From Athripsodes cinereus (Eukaryota; Arthropoda; Insecta; Trichoptera; Leptoceridae): a DNA stretch of 64,000 nucleotides. Under the pieces are notes generated by a model that was not told the origin of the DNA, did not search any database, and saw nothing but the letters and a program-made list of their open reading frames with translations. How positions within the stretch are numbered: position 1 is the stretch's first letter; every line of letters begins with the position of its first letter. The stretch is taken from positions 20,669,313-20,733,312 of the forward strand of contig OX388312.1 of assembly GCA_947579605.1 (NCBI GenBank). Direction: 5' to 3'. Positions 24,581-37,144 of this stretch are shown piece after piece. The translations under genes were made by a program, and so were the position numbers.

Positions 24581-26244
24581 TTTCGACATTGGCGCATGTG
24601 TTTATTTTATTATTCCATTTATTTTATTTTTGGTATTCTAAATGCTAGGACTGGTTGATAACTTAAACCAAATAAATGAAAACTTTAAAATCAAAATCCA
24701 ATAGTTAATAAACGTCTAATCAACGAAAACTACACATTCACCCTTAATCGGATTTCGTTCGAACGATTTGGTATTGTTTTAATGAGTATTAATCTCTGCG
24801 AAATCTGTTTCATTAGATTACAGACGTACTTACTTATATACACAAACTAACCGTATATATTCAAAAGGGATAACTCGATGCTTACGATTATCGAATATAG
24901 TAACAAATCCATTGTACCGAGAAATGTTCGTATAATAATTACAAAATTCAATTTATACCGAGATTAAGAATATAATGAAATCGATATGTGCCTAGTAGAT
25001 AATTAATTTCACTTTATTATTTCAACAATATTTTTTTTCTCCAATTTATAGATGTATAAGTACCTATACATAAACGAAATACTATTCAAAGTTCAAACAT
25101 TAAATTAAAATATTTTTGTTGTAAAAAAAATACATTAAAGTTTGGCAAATAGAAAGACGGATTAAAAAAAATGAGTGGTTCATCACAAAACGGTCGGATA
25201 AAAGTTGTCTAGACAATTATTATATTTAAAAAAGCTTGTATTTTATTTATATGAAAGAGTTTTTACCAGATTTCGCAGAGGCAAAGCTCCTATACTATCT
25301 AAAAATCTATGAGTAAAAGTGGGCTATAACAAATAAATGCTAATATTGTACCTACTCATGAACATTTTATTGAAGTGGGAGGTCAAAGGTTCTGAATACA
25401 GCGGGGGATAAAAGTAAGGACTTTTATAAGGTTACACTATCGATGAAAATTCTATATTCGCAAGGATGTAGAAAAAAATGCTATATCAGCTCTTTTCAAT
25501 ACTTCTAAGATAATAATAATTTCTAGCCAAGAACTTATCCCGTATCATAGACACTACTTCTATAATATTGTTATTGTTTCAATACAAGGTAGTCGGCAGG
25601 TATACACACAATGTTCCAACATCGCATTGAAAATGTTGAACTAGATTGAGTTGGAAAAGTTTCATACTTTATATTAATACTTCTCATCTTCATGCTATCT
25701 ATGTACCATCATTTTGATGCGGAACTTAAGAAACAATATTCAAGTGTATTTTATTATCAATCTATTATCAAATCTTAAATAGTTAATGAAATACAACTTG
25801 ATAATGTACAATGTTATATGTTTTTTCACCTAGGCTCACATCCAATAAAAAAAAAAACATTCTCCGTTGTTCAAACATTTGTTTAGTAAAATGGTTTATT
25901 ATTTTGTCTTCAGAAAATGGTTAACACATTTATTTTTTGCTTAAACACTTAGTACTTAGATTGAGTTCATTATACCACTTGAGGTTTTATATATACGTGA
26001 TTCATACGTCTATAAAAAACTAACTTCCTTAACTGGCTAAATTGAAAAATATAAACAGAGCCAGTCCTTAATTTATCCTAGCTTACAAATTTCTATCAAT
26101 TTATCTTTGTCGTTTACTTTAAGTGGATGAATCGTTGGGTGAAATTCTATTGAAAAAATAACATTTAGGAATTATTTATGATAAAATGCAAACTTTGGAT
26201 AAGCTGAAATCATTTTTAGTCGTAATAATTTAATTGAAACAATT

Positions 26245-26500
26245 TTATTGGACATGTGAAGAAAATAGATGATGAAACTGAATGACGAAGGAAAAATATG
26301 TAATTATCTGAAAAAAACTTCTTGGATGGATCACGTGGGTCAAATTCTCAAGGAAGGCCGCGTGTTGAGTATAAGAAATCAGCGTACTTGAGAGAAGAAT
26401 TGTATGAATGTAGATGAAGTAAAAGAAATGAGTAAGGATTGAGCTGAGTGTCATTCTGTCGTCTGTCTACCCTACTTGGGAAATGGCGTTAAGGTCTGGG
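26245..26500 (+). pseudogene. Degraded 3' end of the 46-49 kb RTE-type family
   Basis: Across several frames the sequence reads GHVKKIDDETE, then GQILKEGRVLSIRN-like codons, NVDEVKEMSKD and SVYPTWEMA. This parallels the end of the element at 46147-48294 (RWFGHVERM, DGRVLSKRNRR, YPTWDTA). It is older than the copy at 53030, with more stops. Confidence 0.65.
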
Positions 26501-26584
26501 AAGTAGTATAGACGATTATATTTTTACAAACAATTATAATTTCAAATTTAGGTAATAAAAAATAAAAAATGAAACACTGTATAT

Positions 26585-28573
26585 TAGGGTGTCCCTTATT
26601 TTTCAAAGTTTTAATTTTACAACGCATAGGCTATTATTTTGTTCATTTGGTCCTAAAACACTCAAAAACCAATTTTTATCTTATTCGGAACAGTGCAACC
26701 CGTGCCGACTTGCACGGAAACATCTTCATACAAGTTTCATACAAAAACTCACAGGGGCGGTGAGTGCCCGTTATTACTGTCACTCAGTCTCGGCTTTTTT
26801 GGTAATTATCGCGGATTTTTTATGTTTCAAAGATGTCAGTAGAACTAAGAAGCAATATAAAAAGTATTTTCTTGGTTGGTGAAGATAAATAAATTGACGA
26901 CAGGTGCAAAATTACAGTCCAATCGTCAAGTTTTCGCAGTTCCGTCTTTCGACATACGCGATATTAAGTTGAATGTTAGTGAAAGCAAAAATCTAGTCAT
27001 TCGCGTGTGCATTACATTCTGGAAAAAGGCTAGAATACCTAATAGAGCTGTTAATAATCGTGTTAAGAGGTCAGGGGATTTTTATTAGGTCTGGAAAGAG
27101 CTGCCAAAAAATAGCAACAAGATTCAGGATTTTTATAGGCACCGTGAGGAGAATTTCCACTTGAATTGGATAATTTACGCGATATTGTATTCGCCAATGC
27201 TCTCAAAAGACTAAAAATCAAAGAAGATAATAAATTATTGTAAAAGCAAAGAGAACCAAGACGTACAGGATGCTTAGCGGGTGTTGACAAAAAAATGGCT
27301 GAAATTGAAAAAAAGCAAGGCTGAAAAAACTAGCAGAAGAGAAAAAGATATTAAAGCGTATGGTTTCAGACACCTTGTTGGCACCTGCTGCTTTACACAG
27401 CTTTGTTACGCCTGAGAGAGCCTCTGGCATCCACATAATTTAAAAATCAGATCTACTGGTGCAATGCATCAAGCACGATAGATGGCAAGAGCTATTTACT
27501 CCTCAAAAATATGTTTATTGCAGTCTCAGTTTAAAATGAGCGCTAAGGACAAAGAAACTTTACTAGATATTTGTTTATTTATTGTGGTAGTTCATGTAAA
27601 GTCCTTGCTTGAATGCTGTTTGGTGATGAAAGCGCCAAATCAAGACTTGTGTTTTTTAAAAACATTAAATGTTAACGAAAGAATTGACAAGTTGATTTCA
27701 GTCGACTTTTTGTGATATTTGTCAAAAGAAATAGCCATCCTTTTAATTTTTATGATGAAATTGATGAGCAGACCAAAGGGACCACTGTAGAAAATTTACA
27801 AAAAAAGAAAACTTTGGTAATTTCTGTAAGAGATATGAACGATCGAAGGAACAGATGTCTGGCTCTCTATATGTTAGGTAGTAGTGCTCAATTTTTTTAA
27901 TATGGTATACCTACCACGTTCTTTTTAAGTATTCTACAAGCAGCCTTAATGTTTTTATAGGAAAATTTTTGAGTTATTTTGTATCCGTCAAGAGCAAAGA
28001 TTTTTTTTCACAACTTAAACTTGACGGCAGTTTCCTTCAAGAAGGTGTATCTTCGTATAAAGAAATCGTAGCATTTGTGGAAGCTTAAAAAAAGATATCT
28101 AGCTTAAAAGCGGTGAATGACACAGCTGAAAGAGCTGTTAAACTAATCCAAAGCTTTCATGGTTTGATAACTGCAGATGAAGAATAGAAACAGTTCTTAT
28201 GACGTTGTTTTCATGAACATAGAAAAATGTACCTAGACTGTAAAAAAGAGACTTTTTAGAGGATATATCCAAATTATTTAATATCAATATTGTCACTTTT
28301 TTTAATAATTATAAGAAAAGCTCCATATAAACTTGTGTTTTCATCAATATTTAGCTTACATAGTGGAATTAAGTGATGATCTACAGCTAAATTTAAAAGA
28401 CGCTTTAAGCAGCTTTTTTCTAAAATTTTGAGGCTCTGTCGGCACGGGTTCCAATCAACGTAGAAAGCTTAAATTCTATATTTGGGTAAGTAATAGGCTA
28501 ATAAACATAATTGGGGGGTATGCGTTTCAATAACTAAAAAAAAAAATTTTTCGACCAAATAAGGGACACCCTA
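26585..28573 (+). mobile_element. Degraded hAT-like transposon with TAGGGTGTCCC ends
   Basis: The inverted termini TAGGGTGTCCCTTATTT lie between 8-bp duplications CTGTATAT (26577-26584 and 28574-28581). A second inner pair, CCCGTGCCGAC near 26700 and GTCGGCACGGG near 28440, mirrors it. The length is 1989 bp. The 8-bp duplication suggests hAT (P elements also give 8 bp). The element landed in the left arm of the foldback MITE that resumes at 28574. Confidence 0.85.
26876..28260 (+). pseudogene. Relic of a large uncharacterised transposase-like protein
   Basis: Broken frames give, in order: FDIRDIKLNVSES and FWKKARIP (26940-27040); LRDIVFANALKRLKIKEDNK and REPRRTGCLAGVDKKMAE (27170-27305); ARAIYSSKICLLQSQFKM and DKETLLDICLFIVVVHVKS (27485-27605); LSKEIAI; then AVNDTAERAVKLIQSF (28110-28150). 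From memory this matches a protein family found in many copies in arthropod genomes and annotated only as uncharacterized. It has an RW-MA-x-AIY...QF core and a VNDTAERGVKLI end. Such multi-copy proteins are probably hAT-like transposases. Many stops show the copy is dead. Confidence 0.65.
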
Positions 28574-28751
28574 CTGTATATCTTTCACTAATTAATGTAT
28601 TGCTTAGAAGCTTTTCGGACATACGTCCATCCTCAGTAATAAATATCTTATAACATAAAAGATATTTATTACTGAGGATGGACGTATGTCAGAAAAGCTT
28701 GTAAGCAATATATTAATTAGTGAAAGTTATACAGTGTTTATTTTTTTATTA
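28574..28751. mobile_element. Foldback (palindromic) MITE, split by the hAT-like insertion
   Basis: The left arm at 28574-28649 and the right arm at 28659-28739 are near-perfect inverted copies around a loop of about 9 bp. The outer part of the left arm lies at about 26556-26584, on the other side of the 26585-28573 element. Restoring that order gives an approximately 200-bp hairpin ending in AATAAA-like A/T runs. No coding capacity. Confidence 0.8.
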
Positions 28752-29940
28752 CATCAATTTAAAAATGAGCTTTCATAGTGTTTCCTCTTCAAAAATAGAA
28801 AAGTTATAATTTTAAGGTACCTACTTTTTAAGAGGTCCGATACGAATATGAGTCCAAATACAAAGTACCTTATGATTATTTTGAATCAACTTTTTTATTG
28901 CTTAGTGTTTTTTGCTATAATTCAACTAAAATAAAGCTATCAAAATATTATATTTAAAATTTTTGTCACATTTTTTTTGAAATATTTTTCTTTTCATAAC
29001 ATTAAAGGCAGTGTAAATTGATAAAAATGCATTACAATGGTTAGGGGAACAGAGAAGGGGATATACATAATATATGCTTTTATAAGATGGGGTAGGTTTA
29101 CATGTTTATTCAATATCAAAAATACACAACATCAGTTCAATAGCGAAATATTGTATAATGTTAGTACTTTCAAAGAGAGAAGTTAAAAGTAGGGATGCTT
29201 GTTCTTATCAAGAACATTGGAAAAAAGTTTGAAAACATTAATTTGTTTTTAGAATTAAGTAGATTTTCGACTTTGAAATTCCATTATGAATAAATTTAAG
29301 ATACTAAAATTGTTTTGTTAGTGAAATATCGTAATAAAAAATCCATTCATTTGCCAACTATTTTAAATAAATTTACGTAATAATTTTTCGACTCGTGTAA
29401 GCGATTGGAATTTCGCGTAAATTTTAACCAATTATATTTTTTGTTCAAAAAAAGTAAATACAACATGAATTTTTTTGCGTTTTAAATGGAAAGGCATTGC
29501 TTACAAGTACAAAGTAGTGCTGAATAATTTGAGAAATTTCGTATTTATTATGGCATGGTCAAACGGTGGCTATTTTTTTCAAATTAATTTATTTTACAGA
29601 TACCTACCTACAATCATATAAGTGAGAAATAAGATTGACTAAATAAGGTAGACCTGTTCCAAGATAATCCTTTTCATACAAGATTTACAAATCAAACATT
29701 TAAACTTAACATAAAACTAAAAATAATATAAAGTGTAAACTATCGTTAGTGACCCAAAAAGACATGACAGGGTATAAAATATCAAAAACCAAATAAAGAG
29801 ATAACATGCATAAAATCAAATTTAGAATATTTAATTTGTGTAGTGTATATTTTCGGCCGATGGATGTTGGTGATATGGCATAATAATTCAATAAAAATAA
29901 AACACTTATACACCTAGGTTTAGTGATTTTTTTACAACGG

Positions 29941-30052
29941 CGAGCCAGCTTTCAAGAGCTTCCGTTCTCATCATCAGGCTGTCGTAAAGCTAACGTAACT
30001 TTACCTACATTAGCCAGATGATAAGAGTGGAAGGTCTTCAAAGCCGGCTCGG
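29941..30052. mobile_element. Imperfect foldback element with GAGCCGGC ends
   Basis: The left arm (29941-29980) CGAGCCAGCTTTCAAGAGCT continues TCCGTTCTCATCATC. The right arm (30012-30052) inverts it with several mismatches. The words GAGCC(G/A)GCTTTCAAGAGCTTCCG also occur inverted in the foldback at 50215-50344, so both belong to one family. Confidence 0.6.
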
Positions 30053-31502
30053 TATTAATTAAGTCAATGCGGAAGTGCGTCAGTGTTTTAGTTTATTTAT
30101 TATATTTGTTTTATTCGCGTTGTTCTGATGCACTTGACACCCCTATAATATGAAGTAAATATTATTCTATCGTGGATGGGGAAGGAGGGGAGGTGTAAGC
30201 AATTTATTGTAATGTGATACCATCGCATTTTACTATTTCCGACAGTGTCCGTAACGGACACTCTAAAAGGGAATATGGAATATACACATAAAATAAACAT
30301 CATCATACTCTCCATTCTGTCCGTACCATGACAATCAATATTTCGTTTCATAGAGTCCTTCATAAAATATTATCTTTTAATATAGCCATATTTTTTTATT
30401 CTTTGAGTTTTCTCTTTTAAAAATATTCGGCTTTTTCCGATGCAACACTATTATGTATGGGTGGTTGTTGATTCAGTTGGTGCCTCATGTAAAACTATTA
30501 AGAGTTTTCACAATTATTTATTGGTCACACAGGTTATATGTACAATGCACTTGCAAATGCAGGAAAGTTGTTTGTAGTAGAGTTGATTGAAAAGAAATTG
30601 GAAAAGAGAAGGAAAATAGAAAGACAGCCGCTTATATTAACAGCAAACAAAGATAATGTTTCCTACACTATAAAAACAAAAACCTTAATAAGCTGACAAA
30701 ACTTCGCCATATTATGATATTACTTTGTTCTAAAAATTAGACAATTTTCGCCATTTATGTCGCTATATTCTCAAACCTGTCACACTGAACTATTAATACA
30801 AAGTAATGCTGTCATTGGTGGAATCAAGTCATTAGCGCCACACGGCGGCAAACATCCTAACTATTTTGTTTGGCGTGTAATTTAAAAACTCTGATTTGAA
30901 AACTGAACAATGTATTTTTTTGTGTTATGTATTGACGTCATACATGTATGTTGAAATTGATAATACCTTTGTCATATTACATTAAGTATATAAAAATATA
31001 TTGTTTTACGGTATGCAAAACTGGATAATGATAAGTGTTCCTGGTTAACTATCTTTGACAGTGTATGATATTATTGATAACACGGAATCACGTTTAATGA
31101 GAGTAATTAACTTCAAAATGAATGCCGAGGACACTAACATTAATCCTCTCCTCTGAGTCGACGACGGCTCTATGGAGAAAAAATCAACAAAATACTTACG
31201 CATAAGTATAGAAAGATATCTTTATCTGATGTATTTACATCAGGGATGTCGCGAATATTCGCATCCGCATCCGTAAATGCGGAGCTTCCGCATGTATTTA
31301 GACATCCGCATCCGCAATAATCAATGCAGATGATCATGCGGATGCGGATGTAAGAAAAGTTGCGGCAATATTACTTCTTATTACGTATAATGCTCCTATT
31401 TTAAATTCATTTACTTATTGTAATTAGTTTAAATGTAAATAATTACTTTATCATTATTTTAATTCTTAATTCATATACTTTTTTTTCATCACATCATCTT
31501 AA

Positions 31503-32537
31503 CCCTCTGCAACTGAGGTGGCTTTTTAGTTATTATTCTGCTGAGGAGTGGTCTGACAGACACTCATTTTAAGTTCCATTATTGCCATTATTTAAAAAGT
31601 TTTGATTATTTTTTTAGTTTTTTGTGAGTATTTGACATGTATGCAGACACTATTTGAAAAAATATGGTTTAAAAAAAACAGATATTAGAAATTACAAGAT
31701 ATTTATTAATGCTAATAAAAAATCACCTTTTCTTTGAGAACAATTTATAAAAATTAATTAAATGAAAAAAACACATGAAATAAAAAAAGTAAGTAGAAAT
31801 TTCTTTTCTGTTAACTTTTGTTAAAATGTAAAAAAATAATAAAAAAAATCGTTAGAGCGGTTTCTCTAAAAATCGGCTTCAAAGTACGTCCTCTCAGTCC
31901 TGGTAAATTTGTGCCGAGCATTGTAGGCAGACATGTTTTTTGCATGCATAACGAGTAAATTTTGTGTTCCTTATAATTAAATCGCACTCTTTAATCTTTC
32001 TTTTCAATTCACTCGTAAAAATTCTGCACAATATTCTTTCACACGATGTCCCAGATTCGTTTTGTTCAGGGGCAGTTGGGAAATCTCGTCCTAAGTCATG
32101 ATTGCGCAATTCTCTCGGCAATTTTTCATTATACACCCGCTGTGTCATAATAGGAAGAACAAGTTCCCTAGCAATGCCTCAAATGAAATTTGCTCTCCAT
32201 TTATTGAAAAAAATTTTTTTTATTGAAGTTATGTTAGGTAGACTCTATGAATTTACTGAGCTGATGTATGTGAGACACTATGAAAAAATTACTATGTTAC
32301 TGACGTTAGGTCTAACAGACCCATCATTTATTACTGACGTGAGGTATGTCAGACACCCATCAGCTATAGCTCCACACATGTACTCACGACGGCCGTCGTT
32401 ACTGTACTGATGATTAAAAGAACAGAAATTAGGAAGCTACTGAGCGAAACGGAAAGATAGGACTCAAAATGGCAACGTTGTTGCAAAAAAAAGATTCGTC
32501 CGCGGTGTCTGACAGACCTCACGTCAGTTGCAGAGGG
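31503..32537 (-). mobile_element. Degraded piggyBac element in the hAT MITE
   Basis: Termini CCCTCTGCAACTGA(G/C)GTG in inverted orientation are flanked by TTAA at 31499-31502 and 32538-32541, the piggyBac target duplication. The length is 1035 bp, far below a complete 2.4 kb element. Confidence 0.88.
31894..32215 (-). pseudogene. piggyBac transposase C-terminal relic
   Basis: On the minus strand about 32148-32215 reads KWRANFI-stop-GIARELVLPI. The open frame then runs MTQRVYNEKLPRELRNHDLG through RDFPTAPEQNE to KFTRYACKKHVCLQCSAQI and stops at 31894. This is the end of the piggyBac transposase (LPREL... linker followed by the cysteine-rich C-terminal finger, partly degraded). The DDD catalytic core is gone. 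The relic points toward the 31503 terminus, as expected for the 3' end. Confidence 0.7.
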
Positions 32538-33261
32538 TTAAATATCCGCATCCGCATTCGCATCCGCATCCGCGGATGTGAGATTACAAAAATCCGCATC
32601 CGCATTCACATCCGCGGATGTGTAAAATTCGACATCCGCAACATCCCTAATTTACATCAATAAATGTGGTAGTTTAAATACACAATATACAGTAAATAAT
32701 ATATTAATTATTAGTTTGTTCAATGATTCGTTGCGATTGAATTTGACTCAAATAATATTAAAGTAAATAAATAATAATTTATTTCTACCAACTGTAAGTA
32801 TCAATAACAGCTTATAAAGATATTATTATTTTGTCAGAAACATCTGTAAACATTTCATACTTGACTGATCCGTCATACTATCAACAAGAGGATAAAATCA
32901 AAAGTAAATAGAGACATAATTCACAATGTAGTACTATTTATTTACTTTCTGTCTTTTCTGACGGGTGATATTGTACTGATATCGATCTTATATAAAATGT
33001 TTAATATGTATCTATTTACCAACTTTTTTTATATACATATTATATTTTTGGGAAACATAGTCACTGTTTTGACATTACACGAGAGTGTATACGGACATAT
33101 ATCTTAAGAATATTACATAACTTATGTTTAGACAAAACTTTCAATAGTTAAGTGTGAACCTAATGTACACGCATGTAAAGGTGGTTACACTTGTTTTCAG
33201 TTTCATTCCATCGTTGTTGGATCATCGAATTTATCGTAAATGATTTCATACTTTTCTTGAA

Positions 33262-33440
33262 CTTTACTTTTCGTGAATTTGCAAAGGCATGAGCCAAGTT
33301 TCTGCCCGACTACAAGCAGTAAAATGAAGTAAAACCTTCACCTCATATTATCTCCTGCGTAAAATCATAATGATCGTTCATTCATGGAATGCATATTAGT
33401 TATCCGCATGCATTTCAGATTAAAATTGTATCATACATAT
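33262..33440 (-). repeat. Interspersed repeat, inverted partner of 24.4 kb
   Basis: The plus strand carries GCAAAGGCATGAGCCAAG, TCTGCCCGACT, AAGTAAAACCTTCAC, TCTCCTGCGTAAAAT, GATCGTTCATTCAT and CATGCATTTCAGAT. This is the inverted order of the 24356-24580 repeat. Confidence 0.6.
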
Positions 33441-33714
33441 TGGAATTGTTTTAGTAACTATGTATAACTACATATTATAATTTTATGAGCTTTTCGCTAC
33501 CGCGGTTTCGATGGAGCATCCACCATTTACGAGCGATTATCTAAAACTATTGAATCATACAGTCATTTATTTTATGCGATACTCCTCGCATACATGATTT
33601 TATGTTGTATATCTGACATTTTGTGAGATAGTCATGATGAAACACATGTACCAATGTTGAGACATGACATCTTTTTAACAAATCTAAACTGCTTAATATT
33701 CTGACGACGGACTG

Positions 33715-33772
33715 AGTCTCGTACCATATGCAAAGGCATGAGCCAATTCCCTGCCCGACTATGTTTATATTT
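33715..33772 (-). repeat. Short third copy of the 24.4 kb repeat
   Basis: GTCTCGTACCATATGCAAAG, GGCATGAGCCAATTCC and TGCCCGACT match the GTCGGGCAG...GGCTCATGCCTTTGCATA part of the 24356-24580 repeat. Confidence 0.55.
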
Positions 33773-33954
33773 TGAGGTAAGTTCATACCGAAAATTGAAA
33801 ATTGTGTCCATAAGTGCATTGTTGCCTGCATGTGTCTTTTTCTTTTGCTTGTTTTATATATTTTTTTTTATTTTTTATATCTATTATTACCGTTAATATA
33901 TTGTGTGTGCATATACGTATATTTATGTCTGTTTTTTTTAATTAAAATTTTAAT

Positions 33955-34112
33955 AACCGGGTTAGTTGGAAGACATCGCATTTGAGCGATAAATTCGCCC
34001 TCTGTACATTGCATTGTATAACTGATATTTTCTATGATAACTGTTTTAATTTGTATTATTGTAAACCATGTAGGTACCAGTGAAGAATAAAATAAATAAA
34101 TAAAATTTATTT
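33955..34112 (+). repeat. LINE/SINE 3'-end repeat with GCGATAA hairpin
   Basis: GGGTTAGTTGGAAGACATCG, CATTTGAGCGATAAATTCGC, CCTCTGTACATTGCATTG and a tail AATAAAATAAATAAATAAA. It has the same order of words as at 3565-3655. The ATCGC...GCGAT stem is visible. Confidence 0.6.
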
Positions 34113-36018
34113 TCGTTGAAAAATATACATACCTACCTAGTTTTGATTTTTATATTTTGTTTTTATAAATGTTTTATGTTATATACCAAATGTTGAATTG
34201 AATATTCCTTTATCCAATAAATATAACGTGAAATAATAATTGTAAAAAAATCTTTACTTAACAAAAAATATGGATTTCGCAAAAACATAAAAATTCATTA
34301 CAATGGAACAAAAGTAATATAATTCGATTTATTATTTAAAATAATATTTTAGTACCTAGAATATTAGGATAAATATAATATATGTACAAAACACAATAAG
34401 GTAATAGATGGAAGTTGTATAAATATTATTTCTAAAGAAGTTCTTACTTACGTGGAATTTGTAAAATAGAAAAAAAATTATAAATCGAATAAGTCTGTTC
34501 AACGTTTGAAAAGCTTCTTCGCTTTCACTTTACATAATATATAATACAATATGTAGGTATGTCTACCTTTTCAGGTAAAAATCATTCATAAAAATCAATT
34601 CAAAAATTATGTTAAAATTCCCTCATGGAAACCGTAAAATATTTCAAACAGCACATTTATATTAATTTAACACATGAAACTATCATATATATAATTATAA
34701 AAATAACATCGATTTAGTTCATCAATAAATTGGGTGGATAGCGGATTTTTTTGAGCAATGATTCTGTATAACACCCGAGGTTTAGATTTACTTTTCCTCT
34801 TGAGTTGGTAAGTAGGTAGGTATGTCGTTTTTACAATAATAAAACAACTTTATGACTATCAATGGTTAGTTTCGAATTAATTTACGACGTTGAACGAAAA
34901 TTTTGTATTTTGAGTCTCACTGTCAACCTGCTCTTCTTTCCTGACACCAAGATTTTAAAAGAGAGAATAGTATTTTAATAAGTAATTTCATTACTTGGCA
35001 AATCATAATATTTCATTTTGGATTTCATTCAATTTTATATTTAAAAAAAGCATTAATCAAATAGTTCAAAACATGTATCAATATTGTTGATGATATAAAT
35101 CAATCACAATCATCATCAATATTCATAAAACTTTTTCAACAATAACATTAAAGTTGAGTCTCAGGGTGCTTCCAAGAATTTTGTCAATACGACAACATTT
35201 TCTATAAAACCTGAAAAAAGCTGTTGTAGCGAGGAAAGTAAATTTTCTTTATAAGTCTTGAAAGTAAGATCGTGTTATAAAAGTAAGTAAGTGTACTTAA
35301 TGTACCTACTTTACTTTACAACTGTTTACTTCTGTCAAAACATCACACCCCAAACTTGATAAACGAAGGTAGGTAGATTGGTATGTAAATATATGTGCTG
35401 AATGTTTGAGTGATGTCGAGGGCGATACCTACATATGTGATGTTTCAATTTACTCATATATTTAATAATAATATTTAAGATATTATGCTATATTGTATAA
35501 ACTCAATTGACAGTATGTACGTCACACTGACGTATGCACTTACAGTAGGTACGTACATACATATGTACATGTTATATCAATGTATCTACAATAAAAAAGC
35601 TAATAGAGTTCGAAGGCATTTATATTATTCTACTAATCTCAAAGAGTCTGCAGAGTAACACTATTTTAAGCATAATAAATAAATAAATAAATAAATAATG
35701 CAACTTTGGCCGAAATGATTTTTTTGTGAAAATGTAGAAACAAAACGTAAGAAAATTTAATTAAGGCTGTCGTAGACCTTTGCGGTCTTCATTTACTGCT
35801 TCTTCATTCGTTGCTCTTTCGGATTTACCTTGTCTGGCTGGTTAACTTCCTTCGTCTTGACGTTTCGACTCTGCTGATGAAGTTATATTCAAAAGTGTAA
35901 ACATTTCAAAATGTAGTCCTTTACATGCAGTTTGACTTCTTGGACACGGAATTAAAGTTAAGCAACGAAATCTTGGTAACATTTAAGTAAAACCAACATT
36001 TATGATGATAGAAGTTTA

Positions 36019-36072
36019 GTCAAAATTCAAGATGGTCCAACTCTTTGGATTAAGGCCATCTTGAATTTTGAC
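36019..36072. repeat. Short inverted repeat (19-bp arms)
   Basis: GTCAAAATTCAAGATGG(T)C at 36019-36037 and its inverse at 36054-36072, with a 16-bp loop. It could be a miniature foldback or a transcript hairpin; nothing else supports an RNA gene. Confidence 0.6.
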
Positions 36073-36257
36073 CGAAATACTATCACCACGAAGTATTAAT
36101 TCTATTAATAGTCAGTGAGAATAGAAAGAAATTTTGAATATAAATTAATGTAGCTCGCTTGGTTTAAAAAAAAAAGGTTTTTTCATTAAACTTAACCCGA
36201 AAACACTAATAAGATTATATTGATTTCAATATAATAATAATAATCGGTCTATTTATA

Positions 36258-36325
36258 TGTGGCGCCGTTTAATGATCCGTGACCATTTCAAGGGCGCTGT
36301 ATATGTTGAATGTCAACAGAAATCA
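36258..36325. repeat. GGCGCC-containing interspersed repeat
   Basis: GTGGCGCCGTTTAATGATCC then GTGACCATTTCAAGGGCGC. It is related to 51275-51325 and the start of 6165-6310. Confidence 0.4.
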
Positions 36326-37144
36326 TCAAAAATCGGGCGTAATTTTCTAGATCTCTTCATAAAATCGAAGAAATGAACACTGCGTTCATTTAATAGAAAA
36401 ACATTATTTCATGTTACAAAAACAAAACTGTTTTAAGTTTTACTATATTTTATTTATAAAATTAGTAAATATAAATGAAGTTTTACAAAATTAATGTCAA
36501 CTCAATAAATAAAGAAAAACATTAACCCATTTAATGAACTACTAAACTCGTTTTTCAAATGTGCAGTAAATGAACTACATCAATACATTTTCTCAAGTTA
36601 AAAGTTATATTTTTTTGTTGTTTCATGAGTAATTTATTTTTCAAAAAGTAAAAAAAATGACTATTTAATAATAAAGTAGGTATGTAAGTATCAAAAATGT
36701 TTGAAACCATAACTGGTCTGGTCAACGTTCCTCGCAGGTATAACTACCCTAGTTGAATGATTGAAATTTTCATTCAATTTTATCCTATGTTTCTTCTACA
36801 CAAGCTTTGAGCTTACCTACTGTGAAAGGTGTATAAGGTTGTATTTGGGTTTATAACAAAACCCAGATATCTCTTTTTAAAAAAAAATATTGATTATGCG
36901 AAAGAAAACAAAAAGAAAATGGAAAATATACCATAAAAAAATACTGGTCAAATTATAATTTAAAGGCACTGGTGTAATTTTGTTTTGAGACAACGAAGAA
37001 ATTAACTAGAATAATAAAATTGAGTTCGATGTTACGAAAAATAATATAGTAGGTATAATTCGTTTTATGAAAGTTCATTGACGTTCTCTATTCGCCGCCT
37101 ATCGTAGGAAAAGTTTATATCGGGTGATATTTCTGCATTATAAT

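Larger units (their letters stand above)
31241..32649. mobile_element. hAT MITE copy B, carrying a piggyBac insertion
   Basis: It starts CAGGGATGTCGCG and ends CGCAACATCCCTA, with the 8-bp duplication ATTTACAT (31233-31240 and 32650-32657). Its left end matches the right end of the copy at 2522-3033 (CGGAGCTTCCGCATGTATTT), so it is inverted relative to that copy. Without the 1.04 kb piggyBac at 31503-32537 it would be about 370 bp. ATCCGC hexamer runs flank both sides. Confidence 0.88.

Noticed and set aside
32709..33260. Possible regulatory element between repeats
   Set aside because: Nothing beyond AT-rich sequence could be pointed to.
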